Part shown: positions 28,035-37,386 of the stretch, in pieces | How the letters are laid out: each line of letters begins with the position of its first letter | Position numbering within the stretch: the stretch's first letter is position 1 | DNA from: Hymenobacter taeanensis | Lineage (GTDB): Bacteria > Bacteroidota > Bacteroidia > Cytophagales > Hymenobacteraceae | Assembly: GCF_013137895.1 (NCBI RefSeq) | Contig: NZ_CP053538.1 | Span: 4,557,001 to 4,621,000, forward strand | Length of the DNA stretch: 64,000 bases | Reading direction: 5' to 3' | Notes under the pieces: model-generated | The model's database searches: none | What the model was told of the DNA's origin: nothing | The model's input: the letters and a program-made list of their open reading frames with translations, nothing else | Translations under genes and position numbers: made by a program

Positions 28035-30227
28035 GTGTTTCCTTTGTTTGCTGTGCTGTTTCTATCCTGGTTTCGCAGCTTGTGCGCCGTGGCCACAAGT
28101 CTGCTGCTTCTCTGCGCCTTTACCGCTACCGCTCAAAACCCGCTGCTCATCCGCGACCTGAGCCTGCGCACCGATACTACGAGCTACACCCTGAGCCGAA
28201 ACACGGTGCAGGTCCAGAATGAGCCGAGCCTGTATTTCTACTACCGCCAGGACGACGAAACGGCCGAGCTACTGGTGTACCCGCAGGATACGCGACGGGG
28301 CCCCTCGCTGCGCCTGGTTCGCTCCGCCGACTTTACTCTGCTCGATTCGCTCATGGCTGTGGATGGCGGCCAGTACTACCGGGCTAAGCTGCGCTTTAAA
28401 GACCTGGGCGCAACCCGCTACCTGCGGCTTACTTTCCGCCAAGCCCCTGATAGTGCAGGCCAGGCGGCGCAAACGCAAACCATCAACCTGCTGCCCGTTA
28501 CGCGCACCACGCTGGATTTCCGACCCTCCGACACGGAGCTGTTCATTGGGGAGGAGAAAGTATTTACGCTCACCAGCAACTACCCCAAGAACATCCGCCT
28601 CTCTCCGGAATGGACGAAGGGACAGGATATTGATTACCGCCTCGACCAGGAAAATGGCACGTTGCGGCTCCATGTGCTGCCCAACGCGCTGGGCACGCGC
28701 CTGCTCACGCTGCGCCCCCAAACTGAACGGCCCTTTCTAACGGATAACAACCGCCGCGTGAGCTATGCGCTACCGCCTATCAGGCAGGAATTCACGGTGA
28801 AAGCAACACGCCTGCGCTTCCTGAGCGTTGACAAGAAAGAGCTGACTCTAGATGACGCCTCGCGCATGAGAGGGGTAGAACTGATTCTGGACAATGGCCG
28901 CACCTTCGACCTGAAGAAAACCTACCGTATTGAAAGCCAGGAGGAAGCCGGGGGTGCTCTGATTGCGGAGCTGTTTACGCGCCAATACCTCACCAACGAC
29001 CGGGTACTGTGCTGGCTGCGCGTGTATAACCTGCACCGCCAGACCGAAAGCTACCTCTACATTAAGGAGAACGACCAGGCCAAGTACATCACCAACTTCA
29101 ACATCACGCCTAAAACTAACATCACCTCCGTGAGCGTGCGCCACCGCGGCGGCGACTGGAACTCCAATACCACCGTAAACCCCGGCGAAACCGTGGATGT
29201 GCGCCTAGATGGCGAATCGTTATCGCGGGCGCGCTTCCATTTTGAGGATGTGCAGGTCATTCCCTCCGACTCCAGCATCCGCTCCGACGCCTCGGTGGTG
29301 TACCGGGTACAGGTACCTATCACCATTGATAAGAAGCGCATCACTATTTTCAATGCCGGCCAGCCTACCGGGTTTGGCCTGCCCGTGCGGGAGTTCCAGC
29401 GCCCCCACCCGCTTGATTTTGTGGGCGTTACTTTTGGGGAGGCACCTAGGCCAGTCACTCGCCTGAATGGCCCTATCCTGTACGACCAGACCATCCGGGA
29501 TGTAGTGTTCAGCTTCAACTCGGGCGCTATTGACTCGGAGCAGCAGCTCTATGGCAAGCAGTACCTGACGTTTGAAATCAGGACCCAGAATGCGAAAGGG
29601 GATTTGATTGAAATGCGCACCGTTGACAACATAGTGGTGTGCCCGGATGGCAGTTCTGTGCGCGCGGCCTTCTACCAGGATAAGCAGTGCCAGGTGGGCA
29701 ACATCAGCCTCAACAACCTGCTGAGTGCCCGCAAAACCTATGACCTTGATGACTGGAGCAAAATCATCATCACCATCAAACACAATCAGGCACAATATCA
29801 AGAAGCAGGTTTCACCCAACGGCTTGAATTGGTATTGCAGCGCCGCGTAAAGTTTGATATTGACATTAGCTTTCCGGCTGGCCTGCTCACCAAACAGCTG
29901 AATCCGAAGGCTGGAGAAAGTAATAACTACACAGCCTTCAGTGGTATTAGCCTGGCTACTCTAGCCCAGTTCAGCTTCTATAACCCCAACAAGATCAACA
30001 AGCTGCGGCCTTATAAAATTGGGGCAGGCTTTGTTGCGTTGAATGCTTTCAACCTCAGTCAGGACGCTAATAAGTCGCGCGACTTGGGCCTGGTTATTCT
30101 AGGCTCTGTTTACCCTACCCGCAGTGATGCCAAGCTTACCTTTCCTTTGTACTTAGGAGGGGGATATTTGATGAACGCAGGAAAAGCATTCTTCCTATTT
30201 GGGCCTGGCATTGGGGTTCGATTATAG
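28035..30227 (+). CDS. Large exported protein of unknown function
   Basis: A 730-residue protein read from GTG 28035, which directly precedes a signal peptide (hydrophobic to about residue 30, ending T-A-T-A-Q) and lies just after the -7 element. I do not recognise a named family. What can be seen: the mature chain is beta-rich throughout with few Cys; residues about 35-330 look like repeated immunoglobulin-like or beta-sandwich units; after residue 600 glycine and aromatic residues alternate (K-I-G-A-G-F-V-A-L-N-A-F, Y-L-G-G-G-Y-L-M-N-A-G-K-A-F-F-L-F-G-P-G-I-G-V-R-L), as in the last strands of an outer-membrane barrel. A possible reading is a surface or outer-membrane protein with a large periplasmic or external part. 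A terminator-like hairpin follows at 30251-30283. Confidence 0.7.
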   Translation: MFPLFAVLFLSWFRSLCAVATSLLLLCAFTATAQNPLLIRDLSLRTDTTSYTLSRNTVQVQNEPSLYFYYRQDDETAELLVYPQDTRRGPSLRLVRSADFTLLDSLMAVDGGQYYRAKLRFKDLGATRYLRLTFRQAPDSAGQAAQTQTINLLPVTRTTLDFRPSDTELFIGEEKVFTLTSNYPKNIRLSPEWTKGQDIDYRLDQENGTLRLHVLPNALGTRLLTLRPQTERPFLTDNNRRVSYALPPIRQEFTVKATRLRFLSVDKKELTLDDASRMRGVELILDNGRTFDLKKTYRIESQEEAGGALIAELFTRQYLTNDRVLCWLRVYNLHRQTESYLYIKENDQAKYITNFNITPKTNITSVSVRHRGGDWNSNTTVNPGETVDVRLDGESLSRARFHFEDVQVIPSDSSIRSDASVVYRVQVPITIDKKRITIFNAGQPTGFGLPVREFQRPHPLDFVGVTFGEAPRPVTRLNGPILYDQTIRDVVFSFNSGAIDSEQQLYGKQYLTFEIRTQNAKGDLIEMRTVDNIVVCPDGSSVRAAFYQDKQCQVGNISLNNLLSARKTYDLDDWSKIIITIKHNQAQYQEAGFTQRLELVLQRRVKFDIDISFPAGLLTKQLNPKAGESNNYTAFSGISLATLAQFSFYNPNKINKLRPYKIGAGFVALNAFNLSQDANKSRDLGLVILGSVYPTRSDAKLTFPLYLGGGYLMNAGKAFFLFGPGIGVRL

Positions 30228-30250
30228 CGCACCTACCCGCTTGCCTTGCG

Positions 30251-30283
30251 CAACAGCTCCGGTACTTGTAGCCGGAGCTGTTG
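30251..30283 (+). terminator. Hairpin after the large exported protein
   Basis: 12-bp perfect stem (30251-30262 with 30272-30283), followed by TGTTT. It lies 23 bases after the stop codon. Confidence 0.65.
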
Positions 30284-30386
30284 TGTTTACTGCCCACTAT
30301 AAGCCGCGCCAGGCCACTCTGCTACGCTTGTTAACCCAGCAGATCTATCAGTTTAGCAGCGGCTGCGTAAGTACTGGCATCCGTAC

Positions 30387-30420
30387 ATCGCAGGGAGTGG
30401 CCTAGGCCACTCCCTGCGAT
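30387..30420. repeat. Perfect 34-bp palindrome with CCTAGG centre
   Basis: 17-base arms (30387-30403 and 30404-30420) are exact reverse complements with no spacer; the centre is GGCCTAGGCC. It ends 15 bases before the MFS gene ATG at 30436, so it lies in that gene's leader or promoter. It could be an operator, a leader hairpin or a small repeat. Confidence 0.6.
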
Positions 30421-30435
30421 TCGCTGTTGCCCCGT

Positions 30436-32130
30436 ATGTCCGCGCCCATTACTGCATCCTCTCTGCCGCCTGCCAGCACCTCCCCGTTTGCCCCGCTACG
30501 CATTCCGTTTTTTAGGATGCTGTGGATTGCTTCCTTCGTCTCAAACATCGGGACGTGGATGCAGAACGTGGGCGCCGTGGGCCTGATGACCGAGCTGACA
30601 CCCTCGCCCGTGCTGGTGGCCCTGCTCCAGACGGCTTCGGCGCTGCCCGTGTTTCTGCTGAGCCTGCCCGCCGGCGCCCTCGCCGACCTAGTCGACCGGC
30701 GCAAGATGCTGCTGCTCACCCAAACCTGGATGGCTGCTACGGCGCTGGTTTTGGCCGCGGTAACGCTGATAGGCTACACTACGCCCTGGCTCCTACTCAC
30801 GCTTACGTTTATGCTGGGCCTGGGCGGGGCGCTCAACAACCCGGTGTGGCAAACCGTGACGCCGGAGCTGGTACCCCGCGCCGAGCTGCCCCAGGCCATT
30901 GCCCTGAACAGCGTGAGCTTTAACCTGGCCCGGGCCTTTGGGCCGGCGCTGGGAGGCCTGGTAATCGGTTACTTCTCCTCGGGGGCGGCTTTCCTGCTCA
31001 ATGGAATTTCATTCGTGGCTACCATTTACATGGTGTGGAGTTGGAAGCGGGCCCCACAGCCTACCTCAGCGTTGGCGGGAGAGCGAATTTTAGCGGCTAT
31101 TCGCGGCGGTATCCGGTATGCCCGGTTTGCGCCGCCCGTCCAGAACATTCTGGTGCGGGGCGTGAGCTTCACCTTTGGAGCCAGCGCCCTGTTTGCGTTG
31201 ATGCCGGCGGTAGTAGCACACCGCCTGCAGGAGCCTACCTCCTTTTACTCTTTGCTCCTATCCTGCATGGGCCTGGGCGCCGTAATTGGTGCCGTGATAC
31301 TGCCCCGTCTCAACCGGCGGCTAACTATAAATGCGCGCGTTACCCTGGCTACCATAGCGTTTGCCAGTGGCCTGGCGGGCCTGGCCTTTGTTGCTGCTCA
31401 CTGGGTGCTGTATGGGTTGCTTACCCTAGTGGGCCTGGCCTGGATGCTGGTGCTGAACTCGTTTAGTGTAGGGGTACAAACTGTGGTGCCGCGCTGGGTG
31501 CAGGCCCGTACTATCAGCCTGTACCTGCTCACCATACAGGGCGGCATGGCCCTGGGCAGCGTGGTGTGGGGCACAGTGGCTGAGCGCGTAGGCCTGGCCC
31601 CTACTCTGGCTGGGGCCACTGGCTGGCTCCTGCTCAGCACCTTGCTGGTCTTCCGGTATTCGCTGCTTAGTGGTGATACTCTCGACTTCACCCCCGCTCG
31701 TGCCCGGCTGGAGCCGGTGCTGGCCATGGAGCCGGTGCCCAACGATGGGCCCGTCATCATCACCACCATTTACCGGGTGGCCCCCGCCAACCAGCGCGCT
31801 TTCCTGGCCATAATGGAGCAGCTGGCGCGCATCCGCCGCCGGGAAGGGGCTATTCGGGTGGGTACCTACGCCGACATGGCCGACCCCACGCGGCTGGTGG
31901 AATATTTCATGGTAGAATCGTGGGAGGAGCACGCCCAGCAGCATGAGCGCGGTGTAGGCCAGGATGAGGACACCCTCAAGAAGCAGGCCCGCCAGTTTCA
32001 CTTAGGCCCCGAGCCGCCGGTAGTTTCTCACTTATTGGCCCTACATGACACCCCATCATCAGTGGAGCCGGTAATGGTACCGGGCAGCACCCGCCTGGTG
32101 GCTGGCACCGCCGGCGAGGCCACTGCCTGA
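30436..32130 (+). CDS. MFS exporter (MFS_3/EntS-like) with C-terminal monooxygenase-like domain
   Basis: A 564-residue protein started at ATG 30436 (the frame also has an in-phase TTG nine bases earlier). Residues about 20-410 are a 12-helix transporter with the MFS_3 motifs R-I-P-F-F-R-M-L-W-I-A-S-F-V-S-N-I-G-T-W-M-Q near 22-43 and A-D-L-V-D-R-R-K near 85-92; relatives export siderophores, macrolides or other compounds. Residues about 430-535 (I-T-T-I-Y-R-V...R-R-E-G-A-I-R-V-G...W-E-E-H-A-Q-Q-H-E-R) form a soluble ferredoxin-like domain of the antibiotic-biosynthesis-monooxygenase type, a known tail of this transporter group. Substrate unknown. Confidence 0.83.
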   Translation: MSAPITASSLPPASTSPFAPLRIPFFRMLWIASFVSNIGTWMQNVGAVGLMTELTPSPVLVALLQTASALPVFLLSLPAGALADLVDRRKMLLLTQTWMAATALVLAAVTLIGYTTPWLLLTLTFMLGLGGALNNPVWQTVTPELVPRAELPQAIALNSVSFNLARAFGPALGGLVIGYFSSGAAFLLNGISFVATIYMVWSWKRAPQPTSALAGERILAAIRGGIRYARFAPPVQNILVRGVSFTFGASALFALMPAVVAHRLQEPTSFYSLLLSCMGLGAVIGAVILPRLNRRLTINARVTLATIAFASGLAGLAFVAAHWVLYGLLTLVGLAWMLVLNSFSVGVQTVVPRWVQARTISLYLLTIQGGMALGSVVWGTVAERVGLAPTLAGATGWLLLSTLLVFRYSLLSGDTLDFTPARARLEPVLAMEPVPNDGPVIITTIYRVAPANQRAFLAIMEQLARIRRREGAIRVGTYADMADPTRLVEYFMVESWEEHAQQHERGVGQDEDTLKKQARQFHLGPEPPVVSHLLALHDTPSSVEPVMVPGSTRLVAGTAGEATA

Positions 32131-32327
32131 GTAAGCAGAAAACTGTGACACTAAATACCCAAAAGGCGCTGGCTCATTACCGCATTGGTGCCGCAAATAC
32201 GGTAGTTTTGGCCCGCGCCTACGTGTCTGTCATAATGGTAAGCCGTAGAAAGTAGAGGAGGAAATGTAATCCGCCAAAACTTTCTGCCACGGGTGCGCTT
32301 ATCATCTGAACTTCTCCCCTCTCTTGT

Positions 32328-34124
32328 ATGAAATTGCTCTACGGCTACCTGCGCAACTATTGGGGCCTGCTAGCCCTGGCCCTGCTGCTGGCCGCTATCA
32401 ACCAGGTTTTCTCACTTCTTGATCCCTATATTTTCCGGCAGATCATTGACCGGCACGTGGTAAAGGCCGGTGCTACAGCCTTTCACAACGGTTTCTGGGC
32501 GTTTCTGCAGAGCGGAGCGGGGCTGCTCATTCTGCAGGCCATGGGCGTAGCTATGGTGTCGCGCATTGCCAAGAACTTTCAGGATTACTATACCAACGTC
32601 ATCACGCAGCGCCTTGGAGCGGAGCTGTACTCTGATGGGCTGCGTCACTCCCTGGAGCTTCCTTACCAGGTATTTGAAGACCAGCGCTCCGGTGAAACGC
32701 TGGGCAAATTACAGAAGGTGCGTACCGATGTGGAGCGCCTTATCCAGAGCTTTGTAAACGTGCTGTTCATTTCGTTGGTGGGCATCATCTTCGTGACGTG
32801 GTATGCCGTTAGCGTGTACTGGCCTATTGCGGTGGTGTACTTTCTCACCATTCCGCTGCTGGGTTCGTTGAGCCTGTTTCTGAGTAAGCGCATTAAGGTA
32901 ATTCAGAAAACCATTGTGGCTGAAACCACGGCCCTGGCAGGTTCTACCACCGAGAGCCTCCGCAATATTGAGCTTATCAAAAGCCTGGGCCTGGCCCAGC
33001 AGGAAACCCAGCGCCTGAACGCTACTACCCGCAAAATTCTGAAGCTGGAGCTTAAAAAGGTGCGTTACCTGCGCTCATTATCCTTCGTGCAGGGCACGTT
33101 TGTGAACCTGATGCGCAACCTTATTCTGCTGATGTTGCTATTCTTGGTGGTGCAGCAGAAAATCACCGTGGGTGAGTTCTTTTCGTTCTTTATTTACTCC
33201 TTCGCCATTTTTGGACCGTTGCAGGAGATGGGTACCATTATCAACGTGTACCGCGAAACGGAAGCTTCCCTGGCTAACTTCCAGCTGATTCTTGCAACGC
33301 CCAAGGAGGTGAAGCCTGCTCAGCCCCAGGTCATTAAACAGATTCAGACGCTCACGTTTGATGATGTGCGCTTCAAGCACCTCACCGCCGCCACCGCCGC
33401 CCTGGATGGTATTTCCTTCGAAACCAAATTAGGTGAAACCGTAGCCTTCGTGGGGCCCTCGGGCTCGGGCAAGACTACCCTGGTGAAATTGCTCGTAGGC
33501 CTCTACCCGCCCGCCAGCGGCCAGATCCGCTACAATAACATACCGGGCAATAAACTCGACCTGGACCAATTGCGCGAGCAAATTGGCTTCGTAACCCAGG
33601 ATACGCAGCTCTTCGCGGGTACCATCAGAGAAAACTTGCTTTTTGTGGCCCCTAACGCCACCGATGAAGAGTGCCTACGGGCCCTGCACGAAGCCGCCGC
33701 CGATACGCTGCTGGCCCGCGCCCCACTGGGCCTGGATACCGTGATTGGCGAAGGCGGCGTAAAAGTATCGGGTGGTGAAAAACAGCGCCTCAGCATTGCC
33801 CGTGCCCTGCTGCGCCGGCCAACCCTCTTGGTGTTTGACGAGGCCACCTCTGCCCTTGACTCCCTGACGGAAGAAGAAATCAGCCAGACGGTGCGACAGT
33901 TATCGGGTTCCCGCCAGCACATTACCATCCTAATTGCCCACCGCCTGAGCACCATCTTGCACGCCGACCGTATTTACGTGCTGGAGCGCGGCCACATTGC
34001 CGAGCAAGGCCGTCACGACGAGCTACTGACTAAAAAAGGCCTCTATTATGCCATGTGGCGGCAGCAGATTGGTGAACGTCATCAGGGAGAAATTACGCCT
34101 GAGCAAACCCTGGCTACCATCTAG
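32328..34124 (+). CDS. ABC exporter, fused permease and ATPase (MsbA-like)
   Basis: A 598-residue half-transporter that should work as a dimer in the inner membrane. Residues 1 to about 325 hold six transmembrane helices; the nucleotide-binding domain follows with Walker A G-P-S-G-S-G-K-T at about 376-383, Q-loop V-T-Q-D-T-Q near 423, signature V-S-G-G-E-K-Q at 480-486, Walker B L-L-V-F-D-E-A-T-S near 500 and the switch His in I-A-H-R-L-S. All ATPase motifs are intact. The substrate (lipid, peptide or drug) cannot be told. It has a 200-base gap upstream and a strong terminator downstream, so it is probably alone. Confidence 0.9.
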   Translation: MKLLYGYLRNYWGLLALALLLAAINQVFSLLDPYIFRQIIDRHVVKAGATAFHNGFWAFLQSGAGLLILQAMGVAMVSRIAKNFQDYYTNVITQRLGAELYSDGLRHSLELPYQVFEDQRSGETLGKLQKVRTDVERLIQSFVNVLFISLVGIIFVTWYAVSVYWPIAVVYFLTIPLLGSLSLFLSKRIKVIQKTIVAETTALAGSTTESLRNIELIKSLGLAQQETQRLNATTRKILKLELKKVRYLRSLSFVQGTFVNLMRNLILLMLLFLVVQQKITVGEFFSFFIYSFAIFGPLQEMGTIINVYRETEASLANFQLILATPKEVKPAQPQVIKQIQTLTFDDVRFKHLTAATAALDGISFETKLGETVAFVGPSGSGKTTLVKLLVGLYPPASGQIRYNNIPGNKLDLDQLREQIGFVTQDTQLFAGTIRENLLFVAPNATDEECLRALHEAAADTLLARAPLGLDTVIGEGGVKVSGGEKQRLSIARALLRRPTLLVFDEATSALDSLTEEEISQTVRQLSGSRQHITILIAHRLSTILHADRIYVLERGHIAEQGRHDELLTKKGLYYAMWRQQIGERHQGEITPEQTLATI

Positions 34125-34140
34125 CGCCAGCCAACTGCTC

Positions 34141-34190
34141 CTAAAACCACGAGCCCGCTCTGCTGCTACAGGGCGGGCTCGTGGTTTTAG
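34141..34190. terminator. Bidirectional terminator between ABC exporter and MaoC gene
   Basis: Stem CTAAAACCACGAGCCCG with its exact complement (34141-34157 / 34174-34190) and A/T-rich ends. It serves the convergent genes on either side. Confidence 0.85.
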
Positions 34191-34215
34191 TAGGCCAGTG
34201 TAGTACGGCTAGGGG

Positions 34216-34683
34216 CTAGCTGCTGAAGTGATAGAGGAAGGTAATAACGCCCGTGTACGCCGGCTTTTTGCTATCCTGTATTTCCAGTGTTACCTCAATC
34301 CGGGCCTTGGCAATGCCCCGCAGGTCTTTTACCGAGAGCAGCTTGGCCCGTAGCCGCACTGCACTCTCAACCGTAACCGCCTGGTTAAACCGCAGACTTT
34401 CAATCTCATAGTTCACCTGCATTTTCAGGTTTTCAATGGAGACAATCTGTGACCACAAGTAAGGCAGCAACGATACTGTGAGGTAGCCGTGGGCAATGGT
34501 GGCCTGAAACGGCGACTCCGTTTTGGCGCGTTCCGCGTCTACATGGATCCACTGATGATCGAGCGTAGTATCGGCGAATTGATTGATTTGCTGCTGCGGT
34601 ATGGTGTAAAACTCCGAGACGCCTAATTCTTGCCCTTCGTACTGCTGAAGCTCGGCGAGGCTGCGGATGGTGAGGTTACTCAT
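34216..34683 (-). CDS. MaoC family dehydratase (hot-dog fold)
   Basis: A 155-residue single hot-dog domain. The R-hydratase motif is visible: F-A-D-T-T-L-D-H-Q-W-I-H-V-D near residues 36-49 with the catalytic Asp and His, followed by A-H-G-Y-L-T-V-S-L-L near 64-73. Such NodN/MaoC proteins hydrate 2-enoyl-CoA to 3-hydroxyacyl-CoA. No other fatty-acid genes lie near, so the physiological substrate is unknown. Confidence 0.87.
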   Translation of the reverse strand: MSNLTIRSLAELQQYEGQELGVSEFYTIPQQQINQFADTTLDHQWIHVDAERAKTESPFQATIAHGYLTVSLLPYLWSQIVSIENLKMQVNYEIESLRFNQAVTVESAVRLRAKLLSVKDLRGIAKARIEVTLEIQDSKKPAYTGVITFLYHFSS

Positions 34684-35174
34684 GCGGATGAATGGGTTGA
34701 AGCTCCCAAAGGAGAGCAGCGGGGTTGAGAAAGGAGTAGAAAGTTCAGTACCGGATGCGGAAGGCCTGTGCTGAGAGAATGGGGCATCAAGTTAAAAAAA
34801 GCCCCGAATGGAGACACCCCTGACAGACAGATTGTCAGCAGAAACAACAATCCCACATCGCCATACTATACGCCTGTTCCTACGCGTTGATACGGCATGT
34901 AACAACGCAATAGTTAAGTTGCCTAATCCAAAGCTTGAAGCCTAGGCCCATATAATAACCCCTAGTCACAACTTGGAACGCATGACTCTGTAATTGTGTT
35001 TAACAAATAACAAGAAGACATCATAAGGTGCTGCCTGCAGCAGTGAAAGTTGCTATAGGCTCAACTATCTCGACTACTGAAGCTGCAAATAAATCTTCTT
35101 AGCGGCAAAAATACAGCAACCTATTTCGGCAAGGTTCTTGTCTTTTAGCTATTACACTCCAACAGGACATTTTC
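34684..35174. other. Intergenic stretch, no gene seen
   Basis: About 490 bases between divergent MaoC and protease genes. AT-rich, with one CTAGGCC heptamer near 34943. No reading frame or clear promoter could be supported. Confidence 0.5.
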
Positions 35175-36055
35175 ATGAAACGATTCCGTTTATATCGCCA
35201 GATTGCGAGCTTACTGATGGTTCTGGGGCTGGCCGTTGGTTCAGCATCGGCCCAGTCGGCCAGCGGCCAGCGCGACGTGCTTCGCGAGATTACTGACGTG
35301 GTAGGTCTGAAGCCTCGCTTTGAGCTACAGGCTACTTCTGAAGTGCAGAATGCTGCTGCCGTGGTGTATGGCGGCAAGCGTTATCTCTTATATAACCCGC
35401 AATTTGTGGGGGCTGTAAACCGGGCTGGTCGTACTGACTGGGCAGGTATCAGCATTCTGGCCCACGAGATGGGCCATCACCTGAATGGGCACACCCTGAA
35501 GCCCGGCGGCTCTAACCCCACCGACGAGCTGGAAGCCGACGAGTTTTCAGGCTTTGTGCTGCGGAAGATGGGGGCTAGCATGGCTCAGGCCCAGGCAGCC
35601 ATGGCCATTGTATCGGATGATGAGGCTTCTCCTACTCACCCCGGCCGTAGCACTCGCTTAACTGCAATTGGCGAAGGCTGGCAACGCGCCAACCAGCAGA
35701 TTGTAGCCAGCGCCCGCATACCGGCTCCCTCTGCAACACCCGCAGTGCTGGCTAACCGCACCACCGCTCCCGTCCGGACCGTGGCTACTTCCGCCTCTCC
35801 GGTTAATATTCTCGGCAAGATTACTTTCCGTAACAACCCCAACATCCCGTTTTACCTCACCAACCGCCTGAACGTAGTAAAGATTGACCCCGAGGAGCGC
35901 ACCGCCCAAGTGGTTGGCCGCATTACCCGCTCCGAGAGCATTAACTACCCTTACGTGTTGGTTGATGGCCAGCAGCGTCGCCTTTACATCAGCAAAAACG
36001 GGGCATCTTTGATAACTCCGGCCGGCAGGTGGCCATGCTCTCTGATCCTTCCTAA
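35175..36055 (+). CDS. Secreted M48-like metalloprotease, 3' end frameshifted
   Basis: Begins with a signal peptide (cleavage near A-S-A-Q, residues 24-27). The zinc-protease signature H-E-M-G-H is at residues 97-101, with the third ligand expected in E-L-E-A-D near 118-122, as in M48 peptidases. A Pro/Ala/Thr-rich linker and a C-terminal beta-type domain (about 215-293) follow. The frame as given runs on to 36131, but its last 40 residues look unnatural and cross a terminator hairpin. One more G in the run 36000-36003 restores N-G-G-I-F-D-N-S-G-R-Q-V-A-M-L-S-D-P-S and a stop at 36053-36055, so I end the gene there (293 residues). It is exported; its target is unknown. Confidence 0.75.
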
Positions 36056-36080
36056 TCTGTATATACATGACTTGACTTAT

Positions 36081-36114
36081 CTGCCTGCTTTCCTCGGAAG
36101 GCAGGCAGTTTTGC
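36081..36114 (+). terminator. Terminator after the M48-like gene
   Basis: Stem CTGCCTGC...TTCC / GGAA...GCAGGCAG, followed by TTTTGCTTTT. It lies 26 bases after the repaired stop but inside the uncorrected frame, which supports the repaired end. Confidence 0.8.
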
Positions 36115-36423
36115 TTTTATACCTGGCCTAGACATAGGGTGCCGTTCGTTAAGCGCAGTAATGAAGCAGCGTGTGCTAGTCAAGTCCCATCACTCCAGAA
36201 TACCTGGGCAGATACTTGTGTCGATTCATGTAGATAGTATTAATCTGCTACCCAGATGCGCGGCCTGCTGAGTTAAAGTACTCAGCCTGTTGCGCCAGGC
36301 CACTTCTGTTGTGGTAGGCAAGGAAGGGCAGTTCTTACTTTCACCGCAACGGCATTCGTGCTATGTAAAACTGCCCCAATGGCCCTTGAAGTGTACCTTC
36401 GGGGCTTCACTTAGCATTTCCGT

Positions 36424-37326
36424 ATGGCTTCTTATCCTTTCTTGTTGGTTGATGCTTTCACCGATGTAGCGCTGGGCGGCAACCCCTGTGCCGTAGTGCT
36501 AGACGCCGACGACCTCACCACGGAGCAGATGCAGCGCCTGGCCCGTGAGTTCAACCAGTCGGAAACTGCGTTTGTGCGCCGCTCCGAAGTAACCGAGTTT
36601 GGCGTGCGCTACTTTACGCCAGCCGAGGAAATCCCGCTGGCCGGCCATCCTACCATTGCTACCATCACGGCTTTGCTCCACTCAGGTCGGCTGGCTCCTT
36701 CGGCCAATCAGCCGCTCACGCTGCACTTGGAACTTCTGGAAGGCCCCATCCGCATTGATGTGCTGCCACCGGCCGCTCCGAGTGGCCTAGCGCAGGTCAT
36801 CATGACCCAGCGCAAGCCCGTGTTTGGGCAACTACATGACCCCGCCGTGGTATTACCGCTCTTTGGGCTCACGCCTGATGACGTGCTGCCCGGCGCTCCG
36901 GTACAAACGGTAAGCACCGGCACGCCCCAGCTCATGGTACTGCTGCGCGATGCCGCCACGCTACGCCGCGCCTACCTCCCCGCCCCCGCCGCCCTAGACG
37001 CCTACCGCGCTAGTTCCGACTTCTTCAGCCCTCACCTGTTTTGCCTGGAGGGCGCCACCCCGGCTGGCCAGACATTTGCCCGCCACTTCTGCACCCCACC
37101 CGATATTGCCGAAGACCCCGTAACAGGCTCGGCCACCGGCGGAATGGCAGCGTATCTGTGGCATTACGGGCACTTACCGGGGCCAAACTTTGTAGCTGAA
37201 CAGGGCCACTGGCTGGGCCGCCCCGGCACCGTGCAGGTATCGGTACTGGGCCCACCCAACGCCATGGAGGGCGTACAGATTGGCGGTACCGGCGTGGTGG
37301 TGGTGGAGGGCAAGTTGTCGCTCTAG
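36424..37326 (+). CDS. PhzF family isomerase-like protein
   Basis: A 300-residue protein with the PhzF two-lobed fold: D-A-F-T-D-V-A-L-G-G-N-P-C-A-V near residues 10-24, N-Q-S-E-T-A-F-V near 43-50 with the conserved catalytic Glu, P-L-A-G-H-P-T-I-A near 70-78, and D-P-V-T-G-S-A-T-G-G near 232-241. PhzF itself isomerises a phenazine precursor, but most members, as probably here, belong to strains without phenazine genes and have unknown substrates. The next gene, mutM, starts 60 bases on, so co-transcription is likely. Confidence 0.88.
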   Translation: MASYPFLLVDAFTDVALGGNPCAVVLDADDLTTEQMQRLAREFNQSETAFVRRSEVTEFGVRYFTPAEEIPLAGHPTIATITALLHSGRLAPSANQPLTLHLELLEGPIRIDVLPPAAPSGLAQVIMTQRKPVFGQLHDPAVVLPLFGLTPDDVLPGAPVQTVSTGTPQLMVLLRDAATLRRAYLPAPAALDAYRASSDFFSPHLFCLEGATPAGQTFARHFCTPPDIAEDPVTGSATGGMAAYLWHYGHLPGPNFVAEQGHWLGRPGTVQVSVLGPPNAMEGVQIGGTGVVVVEGKLSL

Positions 37327-37386
37327 GCCACCTCGGTGGGCGCTTTGCCGTATTGCCAGGGCCCCGCCTCTCATGCAGATTCCGTT

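Noticed and set aside
27881..28222. 113-codon frame overlapping the start of the large exported protein
   Set aside because: Overlaps the promoter and signal peptide of a better gene in another frame; no motif.
36056..36131. C-terminal tail of the protease frame as real coding sequence
   Set aside because: It crosses a terminator and arises from an indel in the G run at 36000.
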